The notes under the pieces were generated by a model. That model worked only from the letters and a program-made list of their open reading frames with translations, was not told the origin of the DNA and did no database searches. Below, one piece after another: positions 10,927 to 26,828 of a DNA stretch of 64,000 nt. Where the stretch lies: assembly GCA_008330645.1 (NCBI GenBank), contig VLTN01000073.1:104567-168566 (forward strand). Direction: 5' to 3'. The DNA is from Cafeteria roenbergensis (lineage: Eukaryota; Sar; Bigyra; Bicosoecida; Cafeteriaceae). The position numbers and the translations under genes were made by a program. How positions within the stretch are numbered: position 1 is the stretch's first letter; each line of letters starts with the position of its first letter.

Positions 10927-11313
10927 TTACGCGGTCTTGGCGGCCTTGGTGCCCTTGGGGAGCAGCACCTGGTGGATGCTCGGGATGACACCGCCGGAGG
11001 CGATGGTCACGTTGGCGAGCAGCTTGTTGAGCTCCTCGTCGTTGCGCACGGCGAGCTGCACGTGGCGGGGCACGATGCGGGTCTTCTTGGAGTCCTTGGT
11101 GGCGTTGCCGGCCAGCTCGAGGATCTCGGCGGCGAGGTACTCCATGACCGCCGCCATGTACACGGGGGCGCCGGCGCCGATGCGCGCCGCGATGCGCTGC
11201 TGGCGCATGTAGCGGCCCACGCGGCCCACGGGGAACTGGAGCCCGGCCTTGGCCGAGCGGGTGGTGCCCTTGGCGGACTTCTTGCCGCGGCCTGCCTTGC
11301 CCTTGCCAGACAT
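10927..11313 (-). CDS. H2A: Histone H2A, cluster 1
   Basis: A complete intronless H2A of 128 residues that pairs with H2B. It has the Gly/Lys-rich tail [12 protein letters not shown], the signature [10 protein letters not shown], the acidic-patch region ([13 protein letters not shown]) and the tail [11 protein letters not shown]. There is no SQ-E/D-hydrophobic end, so it is not the H2A.X damage-signalling form, and it lacks H2A.Z hallmarks. It is divergent from H2B across 252 bases. The ATG follows GACTCTCTAGC, nearly the same box as before H4. Full copies at 33734, 40251 and 59674 encode the same protein. Confidence 0.99.
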   Translation of the reverse strand: MSGKGKAGRGKKSAKGTTRSAKAGLQFPVGRVGRYMRQQRIAARIGAGAPVYMAAVMEYLAAEILELAGNATKDSKKTRIVPRHVQLAVRNDEELNKLLANVTIASGGVIPSIHQVLLPKGTKAAKTA

Positions 11314-11565
11314 GCTAGAGAGTCGGTGGAAGCTCCGAGGAGATCAGAGGGGGGGAGTGCCCCCTCCCCGCCCGCTCGCGGAGGCGAGGCGCGGCAGGGG
11401 CGGCAGAGGCGGCCGCCGGCGAGCGCGCAGCATGGCCGCGGCCGCCGCCCAGCCGGCGCGCAGAGCCGCGGCCGCTGCGCCCATCCGCGGCGCACGGTGC
11501 CGGGCAGAGTCGCGGCGGCAGCGCCCCGCCCGCCCGCCCCGGCGGCACTCCTCCTCCGATCCAGC
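11314..11565. promoter_or_regulatory. H2A/H2B divergent promoter region, cluster 1
   Basis: A 252-base region between divergent starts. The H2A side carries TCTCCTCGGAG and GACTCTCTAGC before the ATG; the H2B side ends CTCCTCCGATCCAGC before its ATG. Strongly GC-rich and conserved in the other copies. Confidence 0.7.
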
Positions 11566-11928
11566 ATGGCCAAGACCCCCGCGTCGTCGAAGAAGGCCGC
11601 CAAGGCCTCGAAGAAGGCCGCCACGGCCGGCGCCAAGCGCCCCAAGCGCCGCACCGAGACGTACAGCTCGTACATCTACAAGGTGCTCAAGCAGGTGCAC
11701 CCCCAGTACGGCATCTCCAAGAAGGGCATGAGCATCATGAACTCGTTCATCAACGACGTGTTCGAGCGCGTGTGCACGGAGGCCGCCAACCTGTGCCGCC
11801 AGAACAAGAAGGCCACCTGCTCCAGCCGCGAAGTCCAGACCGCCGTGCGCCTGGTGCTCCCCGGAGAGCTCGCCAAGCACGCCGTGTCCGAGGGCACCAA
11901 GGCGGTGACCAAGTTCACCTCCGCCTGA
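11566..11928 (+). CDS. H2B: Histone H2B, cluster 1
   Basis: A complete intronless H2B of 120 residues. A short Lys/Ala-rich tail ([20 protein letters not shown]) is followed by the fold [35 protein letters not shown], the box [17 protein letters not shown] and the end [15 protein letters not shown]. The lysine in GTKAVTK is the position monoubiquitinated in other eukaryotes. Copies at 33117, 39636 and 59059 encode the same protein. It faces gene X tail to tail. Confidence 0.99.
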   Translation: MAKTPASSKKAAKASKKAATAGAKRPKRRTETYSSYIYKVLKQVHPQYGISKKGMSIMNSFINDVFERVCTEAANLCRQNKKATCSSREVQTAVRLVLPGELAKHAVSEGTKAVTKFTSA

Positions 11929-12056
11929 GCGCGAGCAGCTCGGGGCTGGGGCGCACATGGATCGGCGCCGCCCCCAGCCCCGGACCGGCGAGCCGCCCCA
12001 GCGCAGCGAGCCCTGTGGTCGGCAGCACTCCGAGGCCGGCCACGCCACCAATCCCC

Positions 12057-12073
12057 GGTGTTCATTCAACACC
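12057..12073 (+). terminator. Histone 3' stem-loop of H2B (11566-11928)
   Basis: GGTGTTCATTCAACACC, 128 bases past the H2B stop. Confidence 0.85.
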
Positions 12074-13031
12074 ACCGCAGTGGTCCGGCCGCGCTGAGCG
12101 AGGAGCGGCGCGCGCACACGCACCGAAACGGCCCGGACACTCGCTCGCGCCTGCGACCTCTGCGCTGCCCTCGCGCTGGGCATGGCGTCGGCTCGGCGCT
12201 GCGAGGGCCCGGACCCGAGCACACGCTGGCGCGGTGCAGCGTGAGCGCGTGTGGCCTGGGCTCCTCGGAGTGGCACGCAAGGCTGCTCCGTGGAGCCCCA
12301 GAGTCCAGCAGTCCGCGCGCGTCTTGAAGTAGGGGACCAAGGCGCCCGCCCCGGTTCCCGTCGCCTGGTGCCATGCCGGTGAAGCCATCGGGTCTGTGTG
12401 CACGGCGTGGGGCCTCCGTGGCGTTGGCTGCACGCGAGGTCGCCTTCGGAGCGCCTCGGAGGACGGGGCACAGCCGGGCCTGCGTCGCGGCCGACCGCGA
12501 CATCGGCGAGCCGGCGCACGCTGGGGAGCTTGGCTTCGCTGTCGAGCGGGGCTGGCGTGAGCCGCGACGGGCCACACTGTCGAGTGGGCGCTATGCCCGT
12601 CGCCACGAATCTGCGACGCTGGGCCATCTCGCGGGGCGCTCCGCCGCTGCGCTGGCGGCAGCGGCCGCGGAGGCGTTCTGCGGGCAAGGCCGGACCGGTG
12701 CTCGGACTGTGCCAGCGGTCGAGCCGCGCTGGAGAGCAGCAGCATCGAGCTTGGAGTGCTGGCTTGGTCGCGTCTGTCCGCAGCGCCCGGGCAAGTGTGT
12801 GACGCGGAGCAGGCCGTGCGGAGCAGCGCGTGGCTTCCGTTGTGGGCTGTGATTGGTGCCCGCGCCCCACACATGCGCTCCACGCCGTGCGCGCACGCAG
12901 CGCAGCCACGGCCACGAGCGGTGCGGCGGCGCAAGACGGCGTGTGCGCGCGGCCGATGGCAGGCGGCCGCTGAGCGAGCAGGGGCGATCCGATCATGTGG
13001 TGGGCGGTGTTCAGCAGGCTCCGTGGCCTGG
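12074..13031. other. Spacer between H2B stem-loop and the 3' end of gene X
   Basis: About 960 bases, well conserved in 38533-39490 and 57949-58912 (inverted) and as a 174-base remnant at 32798-32971. It contains long accidental open frames on both strands owing to high GC. I see no domain, tRNA or stem-loop in it. It probably holds the X 3' UTR and polyadenylation signals. Confidence 0.6.
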
Positions 13032-14453
13032 CTAGACGTTGAAGGCGGCAAGGAGGCTGCGCACTTTCGGAACTGCGTCGGTCATCGCCTTGAAGTGATC
13101 CATAGACTCCTTGACAAGCTTCAAAGGAGACTTGGCTTGTGTCCGCTGCTCCTTTGAGGTGCGAGGCCGCGCAGGCCCGGGCTTCTGCGCCTGCGAAGAC
13201 TTGCGGCGAACGACCGCCGCCCAAGTGGCGGCCTTGCTCGCCCACGCTTTGCCCGGGGGTGGCGTGCCAGGAGCAGCAGCACCACCGCCGGATGCAGCAG
13301 CACAAGCAGCAGCAGCAGCACCGCCGCCGGATGCAGCACCACCACCACCACCACCACCGCCGGATGCAGCAGCACAAGCAGCAGCAGCAGCAGCAGCAGC
13401 GGCGGCGGATGCAGTGCCTCTGCTTTCATCTTGGGCGTCAGTGACAGCGCTCGGCTTGTGATCCGCGCTCCTCTTGAGGTGGCTGTACTTGCTGTCAATT
13501 TCACCGGTGATGTGGTCGGCCACCTTCAGGGCGTGCTTCACTTGTGGAGTCCCGCCGCCCTTGAACACGAAGGCGCCGAATGGGTGGGCTTGGTCATTCC
13601 GTTGGGTCACCAACTCGCTGAGCCAAGGCACAACTCCAATGACAATGTGCTCGCCGCTCCCTGCAGCGTGCTTGCTCTTTCCGGGGAACAGCGTCGGCTC
13701 GGTCGCCGCATCCATCTGGCACAGGCAGAGACTCCCTTCTGCTAGCATCTCCTCGGCAACGTCTCTCGGAAGTCGCAGCCCCCGGCGCCGGTCCTCCCGC
13801 TCGCCCGCAGAGGCCGCCGAGCCGTCAGCCTTTTTCTTCGGGGCAGGAAGACGTGCCCACAGCGAGCGCGGCGCATCTTGGTTCGATTTCAGGCCCATCA
13901 TGCTCGTGCCCGCCGACTGACAGAACTTGCAGAACAGCAGCACCCATAGCAGGTCGACCAAGTGAAGGGCCAGGTCGCACATGACCAGGGGCGGAACCGA
14001 GACGATCACGAAGGAGCTGAGCAGCTCAGTCTCGCCCCGCGCGGAGTCTTGCTCGGCCTTGAGTGTGTCGTGCTTGGCCTCGAGTCGAGCGACGTCCGTT
14101 TTGTGCTTGGCCTTGAGCGCGCCGTGCTCGGCCTTGAGCGCGCCGTGCTCGGCCTCGAGTCGAGCGACTTTTTCTTCCGCCTTGGCGGCTGATTGCCGCG
14201 CCGAGTCATACTTGTCCTCAAGAGCAACCAGCCGCTGGAGAAGGTCGTTGGAATTGCTCTGCGTTTCAGGGTGAGGCCCGGGCCCCGCCACGCTGAGCGC
14301 ATCTGGCGACCGGCCAGAGCTGCCCATTGAGCCGGGCTGGGGAAAAGGGAGCGGCGTCGCTTTTTTTGTGCAAACCTCGCCGGGCTTCGCGTGGGGACTC
14401 GGCTGCTTCCCTTTGGCGACGCAGCCCGGCCCGCGGGGATGAGTGTGGGCCAT
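13032..14453 (-). CDS. Gene X, copy 1: unrecognised coiled-coil, membrane-segment protein in the histone unit
   Basis: A protein of 473 residues that I do not recognise. In order: Pro/Ser-rich N-terminus (1-68); coiled coil with LARLEAEH/ALKAEH-type repeats (about 70-143); a hydrophobic segment of about 35 residues (144-178, SSFVIVSVPPLVMCDLALHL then VDLLWVLLFC) containing two Asp; a basic linker (RSLWARLPAPKKK); a central domain with the conserved boxes SLCLCQMD, IVIGVVPWLSELVTQRNDQA and ADHITGEIDSKYSHLKRSA; an Ala/Gly tract (about 343-391); and a basic tail ending SLLAAFNV. The start is the first ATG (in NAEMAH); the frame is open a further 24 codons upstream without ATG, so a 5' exon is possible. 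No histone stem-loop follows. Function unknown. Confidence 0.85.
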   Translation of the reverse strand: MAHTHPRGPGCVAKGKQPSPHAKPGEVCTKKATPLPFPQPGSMGSSGRSPDALSVAGPGPHPETQSNSNDLLQRLVALEDKYDSARQSAAKAEEKVARLEAEHGALKAEHGALKAKHKTDVARLEAKHDTLKAEQDSARGETELLSSFVIVSVPPLVMCDLALHLVDLLWVLLFCKFCQSAGTSMMGLKSNQDAPRSLWARLPAPKKKADGSAASAGEREDRRRGLRLPRDVAEEMLAEGSLCLCQMDAATEPTLFPGKSKHAAGSGEHIVIGVVPWLSELVTQRNDQAHPFGAFVFKGGGTPQVKHALKVADHITGEIDSKYSHLKRSADHKPSAVTDAQDESRGTASAAAAAAAAAACAAASGGGGGGGGAASGGGAAAAACAAASGGGAAAPGTPPPGKAWASKAATWAAVVRRKSSQAQKPGPARPRTSKEQRTQAKSPLKLVKESMDHFKAMTDAVPKVRSLLAAFNV

Positions 14454-15305
14454 CTCTGCGTTGGTCTGAGCTGGTGGTGCGCCTGACTCGCTCTGCGCGG
14501 CCGGAGCCTGCCTGTCCTGCGGCAATCAATCTCAAGTCGGGCAGTTGCCCGCAACATCGGCGGCATTTTCTGGCTCCGCATCGCGCAGCGCACCTGCCGT
14601 GCAAGGGCGCCCGACTGCCGCGCCGGATGCACGCACGACGCCCCGGAAGCCCCGCGGCACGCGGCGGGGCGCCAGCACGCGGCGCGAGACGCGACACGGG
14701 AGGGCTGGCTGGCAGCGAGCGCTTTCGCCGGCCAGCTGGGCGACCGAGCGCGCCGCGCAGGCCAGGGCGGACCTCGACTGCTCGCCACCGCCAGTGCGCG
14801 CGCCGGTGGCTTCCAGGGGGGCGGGGGAGGGGGGGTCTCACCGCGATTGCGCGCGGAAGGGGGTTGGTGCGCGGCGAATGCGAACCGCAGCGCTGGTCGC
14901 AGATTCAGTGTGGCCGACACGACCCGCGGCCCCTGCTCTGCCGGACGGAGCCCGCTTGTGCACGCAGAGCCAGCGCGCGGGACGGGCAGTTGTCCCGACC
15001 TCGTCGGCGCCCGCGCATCGGGCTCCTGCGCCCCGGCTCGCATGCGTCGGGTGCACTGCTCGTGGCTCCGCATCGCCTGCGTGGGCTTTCCTGATGGTGC
15101 CGCGCGTGACCCGTCGCAGGCCTGGCACGGCCGGGAGGCGCACGCAGGCCGACAGCCCCGCTCGACCTCAGCAGCGATTCGGGCGCTCGTGTGTGCCGCT
15201 GCTTTGCAGGCGAATGAGCATCGCGCGTGTGATCTGGGCAGCTGTGCGGTGCGAGTGAGCATCGTCCCGCTCCCTTGCTCATGGCGTCACCAGGCCGGTG
15301 GTGGT
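14454..15305. other. Spacer upstream of gene X
   Basis: About 850 bases between the X start and the H4 stem-loop, presumably the X promoter and 5' UTR. It is well conserved at 36068-36924, 55836-56688 and 62004-62857, with a remnant at 8865-8992. It includes a splice-acceptor-like TTGATTGCCGCAG about 90 bases before the X ATG. No other gene is supported. Confidence 0.6.
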
Positions 15306-15322
15306 GGTGTTGAATGAACACC
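15306..15322 (-). terminator. Histone 3' stem-loop of H4 (15465-15776)
   Basis: Perfect palindrome in H4 sense, 142 bases past the stop. Confidence 0.85.
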
Positions 15323-15464
15323 GGGGGTGTGGGTGTGGGTGCGCCGGAGACGGTCCGGGGAGGAGGGCCGGGGCCGCAGGCGAGTGCGGCCGGAGCCGCT
15401 CACGCCCCTGTCCCGCCGCGGCTCCGCATGGCGCGTGCCGACCGGGGCCGCAGTAGCCCTGCGC

Positions 15465-22350
<6,886 letters not shown>

Positions 22351-22572
22351 CGCCAGCTTGCCCGCGCACGCGGCAGCTTGCCCGCGGCCCCAACCCCGGC
22401 ACCACGGCTGGAACTGGTGTGTGATGCATGCTCCGTGCCTGCAAGAGCGAGCCGCGGTGCGCCTCCTGCGCTTCCGCGCCCGTCACTCGCCACGGGCGCA
22501 CATGGCTCTGCCGAGCGCTGGCAAGAACACGCTTGCGGGTTGCCACTCGAGCCCACGGGAATCGACAACAGC

Positions 22573-23344
22573 ATGGCAGCCGCCCTCTTCCGCGCTTCCC
22601 GAGTCGCCGCCGCACGCGTGTCTGCCCGGCGCGCGCCTCTCGCCGTGGCCAAGGCCGCTGCCACCGCAATGCCGCGCCTGCTCACGGTGTCAGCCGCTTC
22701 CCGCGCGGAGGACGACTCGCACGACGACTTCAAGCCCGTCAGCAAGGTCGACACCTCCAACGTGTCCGAGACCATCAGCAAGGTGCGTGGATCTCCGCGC
22801 CCGCCCCGCTCGCCATGGGCTGTGTCAGGCTCGCCTTGACAGACAAGGCTTCGCCCGTCAGGTCCTCGCAGCGTTTGGTCCACTGGGCGCACGGGTCCGC
22901 TCCCGTCCCTCCCCGCAGATCGTGACCGAGAACCCCATCGTGCTCTTCATGAAAGGCACGCCCCAGCAGCCCATGTGCGGCTTCTCCAACCGCGTGGTGA
23001 TGATTATGAACATGCACGGTGAGCCTGACATATGTGCTTGAGCTTGGCCAAGCCGCCCACGTGCGATTGCTCCCCCCGCGGCCAGCTGGCCGGCGGGCGC
23101 AGGGGCTCACGTAGGCTCCATGCCGTGCTGCGCACTCGCTTCTCGTGAATTTCCCGCAGGCCTGCCGTACCATGCGGTCAACGTGCTTGCCGACCCGGCC
23201 ATCCGCGAGGGCATCAAGGCATTCTCCGACTGGCCCACGATCCCGCAGCTCTACGTCAAGGGCGAGTTCGTTGGCGGCTGCGACATCGTCTCCGACATGC
23301 ACGAAGACGGGTCCCTTGCTGATACCCTCAAGGCAGCCGAGTGA
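22573..23344 (+). CDS. GLRX5: Monothiol CGFS glutaredoxin, mitochondrial (GLRX5-like), three exons
   Basis: Exons 22573-22782, 22919-23018 and 23160-23344 join in frame to 164 residues; introns begin GTGCG and GTGAG and end in CAG. The first 45 or so residues are Arg/Ala-rich with few acids ([20 protein letters not shown]), a mitochondrial targeting type. The fold follows: [17 protein letters not shown] with the single active Cys at 90, LPYHAVNVL, then [20 protein letters not shown], which contains the glutathione-contacting segments. CGFS glutaredoxins hold a shared [2Fe-2S] cluster with glutathione and pass it on in iron-sulfur assembly. A later Met (MPRLLTVS) is an alternative start but would lose part of the targeting peptide. 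Confidence 0.95.
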
Positions 23345-23670
23345 TGCCGTTGCTGTTTCCGCTCCCGGGACCCGCGCGTTCAAGACGGGGAGGCCGGACG
23401 GAGATGGGGAGGCGAGGGGGCGCGGCACGCGGCGCGACGTCCGCTGCGTGGGTGAGGGGCGCTGCGCCGGCTGCTTGCATGAGTGGCGTTCGAGTGCAGT
23501 GTGGGACGGTGCACGCCACTGCGCGTGGAAACAGCGTCAACGCTGAGGAGGGCGCCGAGCTGCGGCCAGCCTCTATCGAAAGGGGAAGGCGCAGGCGCAC
23601 CCCTACATGGATCAGCCCCAAGAACCAACGCACGCAAACAAGCAGCATACGCGCGGCAGGCGCAAGCCCG

Positions 23671-24332
23671 TCACCGCTCCTCCATGCCGCCTGCTTCGCC
23701 AGCTCGTTCCAGCGCAAACTGGAACGACCGAGCCATAGCCCTGTACTCGCCGGCCAGACGTTCGCACGCGTGCTCGACCGCCGTGGCGGGAGTGCTGCGC
23801 TTTGTAGTCTGCACCTTGATCATCACGTCGTGCTTCAGCGGGTGTTCAATCTGCGTGCGTCTCGGAGAGAGCGGGCCGAGCGCGCACGGAATCGCCGTCT
23901 CGCCTGAGCTGCCCCGGTCATCCTTTTTCACAGTACCATGTGTCATCCGGCGCGTACTCGCAAGTGGGCGGTCAGCGCCGGCCGCAACTCTTCCCGCGCT
24001 CGCGCTGCGCGCCATACCTCACCTGGTACCCGCAAAAGCGAACGTCTGGGTCCCTGAGGCACTCCATCCGGACCAGGTGCCCGAGGGTATGGTCCTCGCG
24101 CATGCACTCGAAGGTCGCCGCGTTGTTCATTTTCTCGTCCAGCCGCATGCGCACTCTGGGAGGCGAACGCGGGTCAAGCAGCTCGGGACGGCAACGCAAC
24201 CACATCGGTCCTGCGCGGAGAGCCACAACCCGAGCCTCTTCGTTGGAGCGCCGCCGCAAGCAGCCCATGCCGCACTCACCTTGGGACCCCAGGGGGGACT
24301 CGCACCGTCTCGATCCGCTCAGGGGCGTTCAT
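23671..24332 (-). CDS. RPB11: RNA polymerase II subunit RPB11, three exons
   Basis: Exons on the minus strand: 24332-24280, 24155-24023 and 23850-23671, with introns of 124 and 172 bases, both GTGAG..CAG. The joined protein has 121 residues, the usual RPB11 length. It begins MNAPERIE, continues NNAATFECMREDHTLGHLVR, LRDPDVRFCGYQIEHPLKHD and VMIKVQTTKRSTP, and ends in a helix (EYRAMARSFQFALERA). The REDHTLGNL-type box and GY-x-x-x-HPL are the family signature. RPB11 pairs with RPB3 in the polymerase II assembly platform; the MNAPER start favours RPB11 over the I/III subunit RPAC2. The unspliced frames look like two unrelated fragments. Confidence 0.95.
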
Positions 24333-24478
24333 GCTTCACTGGTGTGCTGCTGGGGCGGCCTCGAAGAATGGACACAATTTCGCTGCTCTGTTCAATTTTA
24401 CTGGCCGCCGCGCGCTGACACTCTCACTCAAGTGCGGCGCAGCCTGCGGCTCGCCAGCGCCTGAGCCCAAAGGTGTCG

Positions 24479-24511
24479 ATGAGCGGTTTCGCCTCCGGTG
24501 GGTACGGCGGC

Positions 24512-24542
<31 letters not shown>

Positions 24543-26404
24543 GCGGTGGAGGAGGCAACAGGAGGCGGAACAAGAAAGGCAAGAACCGGAAGGGCGGCGG
24601 AGGAGGAAGCGGCGGGGGAGGCCACCATGGTGGCGGGGTGCATGCTACCCCTCCCCACAGTGGCGGTGGACGCGGCGGACGCAGCGGAGCTTCCGGTGAG
24701 AGCCTGCCTTCCGTCTAGAGCTATGCGCGCCGCTGGCCAGGCCTCCCAATGCACCTCACACGGCGGCCGTTGTCACCCATTGTGTCACGCCGCGAGTTCG
24801 CAGGCTTTGCGTGAGCTCTCCCAGGTCGAGGGACTGACACGAGGCAAGGCAGGTTGGCATTCGCGAAAGCGCTTCCGCATCGCTTGTTGCTTCGCGCCGG
24901 CCACGCTGCCGAACTGCCGCCTCGTACGTTTGCTCCGCAGCCTTAAGGCGCTGGGCTCCCACGCCCTCGGTGGGGGGCGTGATGCTCCCGCGCCGGTGGC
25001 CTTCGCCTGCTCTGGCACCGGCTCTGGATACTTCCTCGCCGTGGCGAACCGAGTGCTCGTGAGCTCCCTGAAGGCGGTGCCTGGTGTGCGGTGTCCCCAT
25101 TTCGCGATGGGTCGATCATGCAAAGAGGCTGCACGAGCCTATTGCGTCTTGGCTGGGGCGCTTGCGTGGCCAGGGGGCGCCTGGTGCCTCACCGGCGCCG
25201 GCACGAGCCTCATCGCGATCGAGGTCCAGCCGCGCGAGCGTAGTCCCCCCGCCAGTCCCGCCACCAAAGCTGCCGCGCATGCCCCCCGCTTCGTCGCCCT
25301 CAGATGCTGGGGCTGGATGGCTCCATCGGGCCGTCCCTTGAGTTCGGCGGCAACGTCACGGCGCTCTGCACATCTGGCGAATTCCTCTTCGCGGCGTTTG
25401 AGGCCATCGTCCCGTCCAGGACCGCGGTGCCAGCCGGCCACGTGGAGCTCGTCCACGTGCCCTCAGGCGGCCGGAAGCACGTCACCCCCAAGGACGTCTG
25501 CTTCTCGCACCGAGGCCCAATCCTTGCTCTCGAGACAGTGGGACTGCCGGGCAAACCGATTCCCGTCCTCTTCACGGGCTGCAGCGACGGCTCCATGGCT
25601 ATGTGGATCTCGGAGGACGGCACCCTCTGGAACAAGAAGACCATGGGGGAGGCTCACCTTCGCGCGGTGACCACGCTTGCATGGCACCCAGACATGCGCC
25701 GCCTCCTTAGCGGGTCTCTCGACATGACCGTCGCCATCTGGGACCCCGCCAGCGTGGACGCCCCCAAGAAGGTGTTTCTCCCCGACCAGTCGCGCCATCA
25801 GGCGGGCATCGCATCCGTAAGAGTGGCGCGCCTCGGCCCGGACGCCCCCTGCTTCATCTCAGCTGACCAGCACGGGTACATTACTGCCTGGAGGGCGACT
25901 TCGCTGGACGACGCCTCGCCGGTGACGGGCTGCGAGGGCTACGCGTCCAACCCCCTGACAGCCATGGAGGTGCTGAACCTGCCCGGCAGCCCCGGCCCCG
26001 TCATCGTATCGGGTCTCAGCGGCGGCAGCATCAGCATGCGCACCGTGGCCGACGGCCTGCCTATCGCAACGGTCCTGGCGCCCAAGGTAGCGCACTCCAG
26101 GGGGCCGACCATCGTCTGCCCGCCCGTGCTTGGCGAGGGCCGATTCCTCACGGCAGGGGGAGACCATAAGACGACCCTCTGGCAGTTCGCCGGCCCCGGA
26201 GGGACCCCGCCTGCGCTGGTTGCGGCCGCTGCCGGGCCAGCCGCGGCAGCGGCCGCCGGGCCAGCCGCAGCAGCGGCCGCCGGGCCAGCCGCAGCAGCGG
26301 CCGCCGGGCCAGCTGCGGCAGCTGTGCCTTTTCCCGCCGCTGCGGGGATGCCTGCCATGGCCGGCGCGCACATGGCTCACTTCCCGCCCGGCGCATATGC
26401 GTGA
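24479..26404 (+). CDS. WD40-repeat protein with Gly-rich N-terminus, spliced; possibly ZFWD-type zinc finger-WD40
   Basis: The last exon (25304-26404) encodes most of a beta-propeller: NVTALCTSGEFLFAAFE, PVLFTGCSDGSMAMW, VTTLAWHPDMRRLLSGSLDM then TVAIWDP, CFISADQHGYITAW and RFLTAGGDHKTTLWQ. It ends in Ala/Gly-Pro repeats. The first exon (24479-24695) is MSGFASGGYGG followed by Gly runs with NRRRNKKGKNRK. A middle exon is likely: in the frame with codons at multiples of three, 25092-25223 reads CPHFAMGRSCKE, then ALAWPGGAWCLTGAGTSLIA, which resembles a CCCH-finger start and a first WD blade, and the intron 25224-25303 (GTCCAG..TCAG) joins it in phase to the last exon. A candidate middle acceptor is at 24852/24853. 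ZFWD proteins of plants have this order. The middle exon is inference; the propeller is clear. Confidence 0.75.
26223..26318 (+). repeat. 24-base tandem repeat, four copies
   Basis: The unit cggccgccgggccagccgca recurs every 24 bases (GGG at 26234, 26258, 26282 and 26306) and encodes AAAGPAAA repeats near the C-terminus of the WD40 protein. Confidence 0.9.
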
Positions 26405-26828
26405 GCGCCAGCCCCTGTGGACCGCTTGTATGTAGCCTTGCGTTTCCGCATGAGTCAAGTCGTTCACGCTCGCGGCTTGCGAGTGGCCGCCAGCGCCCAT
26501 TCAAACGGGCGCAGCTGGAAGCCGCCCGTGTCCGCAGCTCGGCACATCCCAACCTCGCCCACTCCCCGAGTCGCCCAAGCGCTTCGCTTCAGCAGAGATT
26601 GAAGCACGGTACGCGGCTCGCAATATCACAACAACAACAGAGAGTGGCCGCTTGGTATCGGGGTTGGCGTTGGCAGGGCATTGATTTGCTGCTCCATGTC
26701 TGCGCCACTGGCAAGGCCACACACTCAGCCTCGCTGCACGAACCAAACATGCCAGAACGCCAAGTCGAACACAAACACACACAGACACATGCACCAAGCG
26801 GGGTAGCCGTGAGGAGGCGGCTCGAGCC
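26405..26828. other. Convergent intergenic region
   Basis: Between the WD40 protein and the helical-repeat protein, which face each other. Lower GC than the coding neighbours, with an ACAACAACA stretch near 26625 and a CACAAACACACACAGACACA stretch near 26770. Presumably both 3' UTRs. No gene seen. Confidence 0.6.

Noticed and set aside
12062-13051. 329-codon frame in the H2B-X spacer, present also at 38513 and 57908
   Set aside because: Composition is Arg/Ala/Pro/His-rich with no fold, it runs through the stem-loop, length changes in the third copy, and it overlaps the X 3' end. Conservation equals that of the non-coding spacer.
22378-22839. Unspliced plus frames around the glutaredoxin and RPB11 exons as separate small genes
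   Set aside because: Splicing at GT..AG sites joins them into complete, recognisable proteins of normal length.
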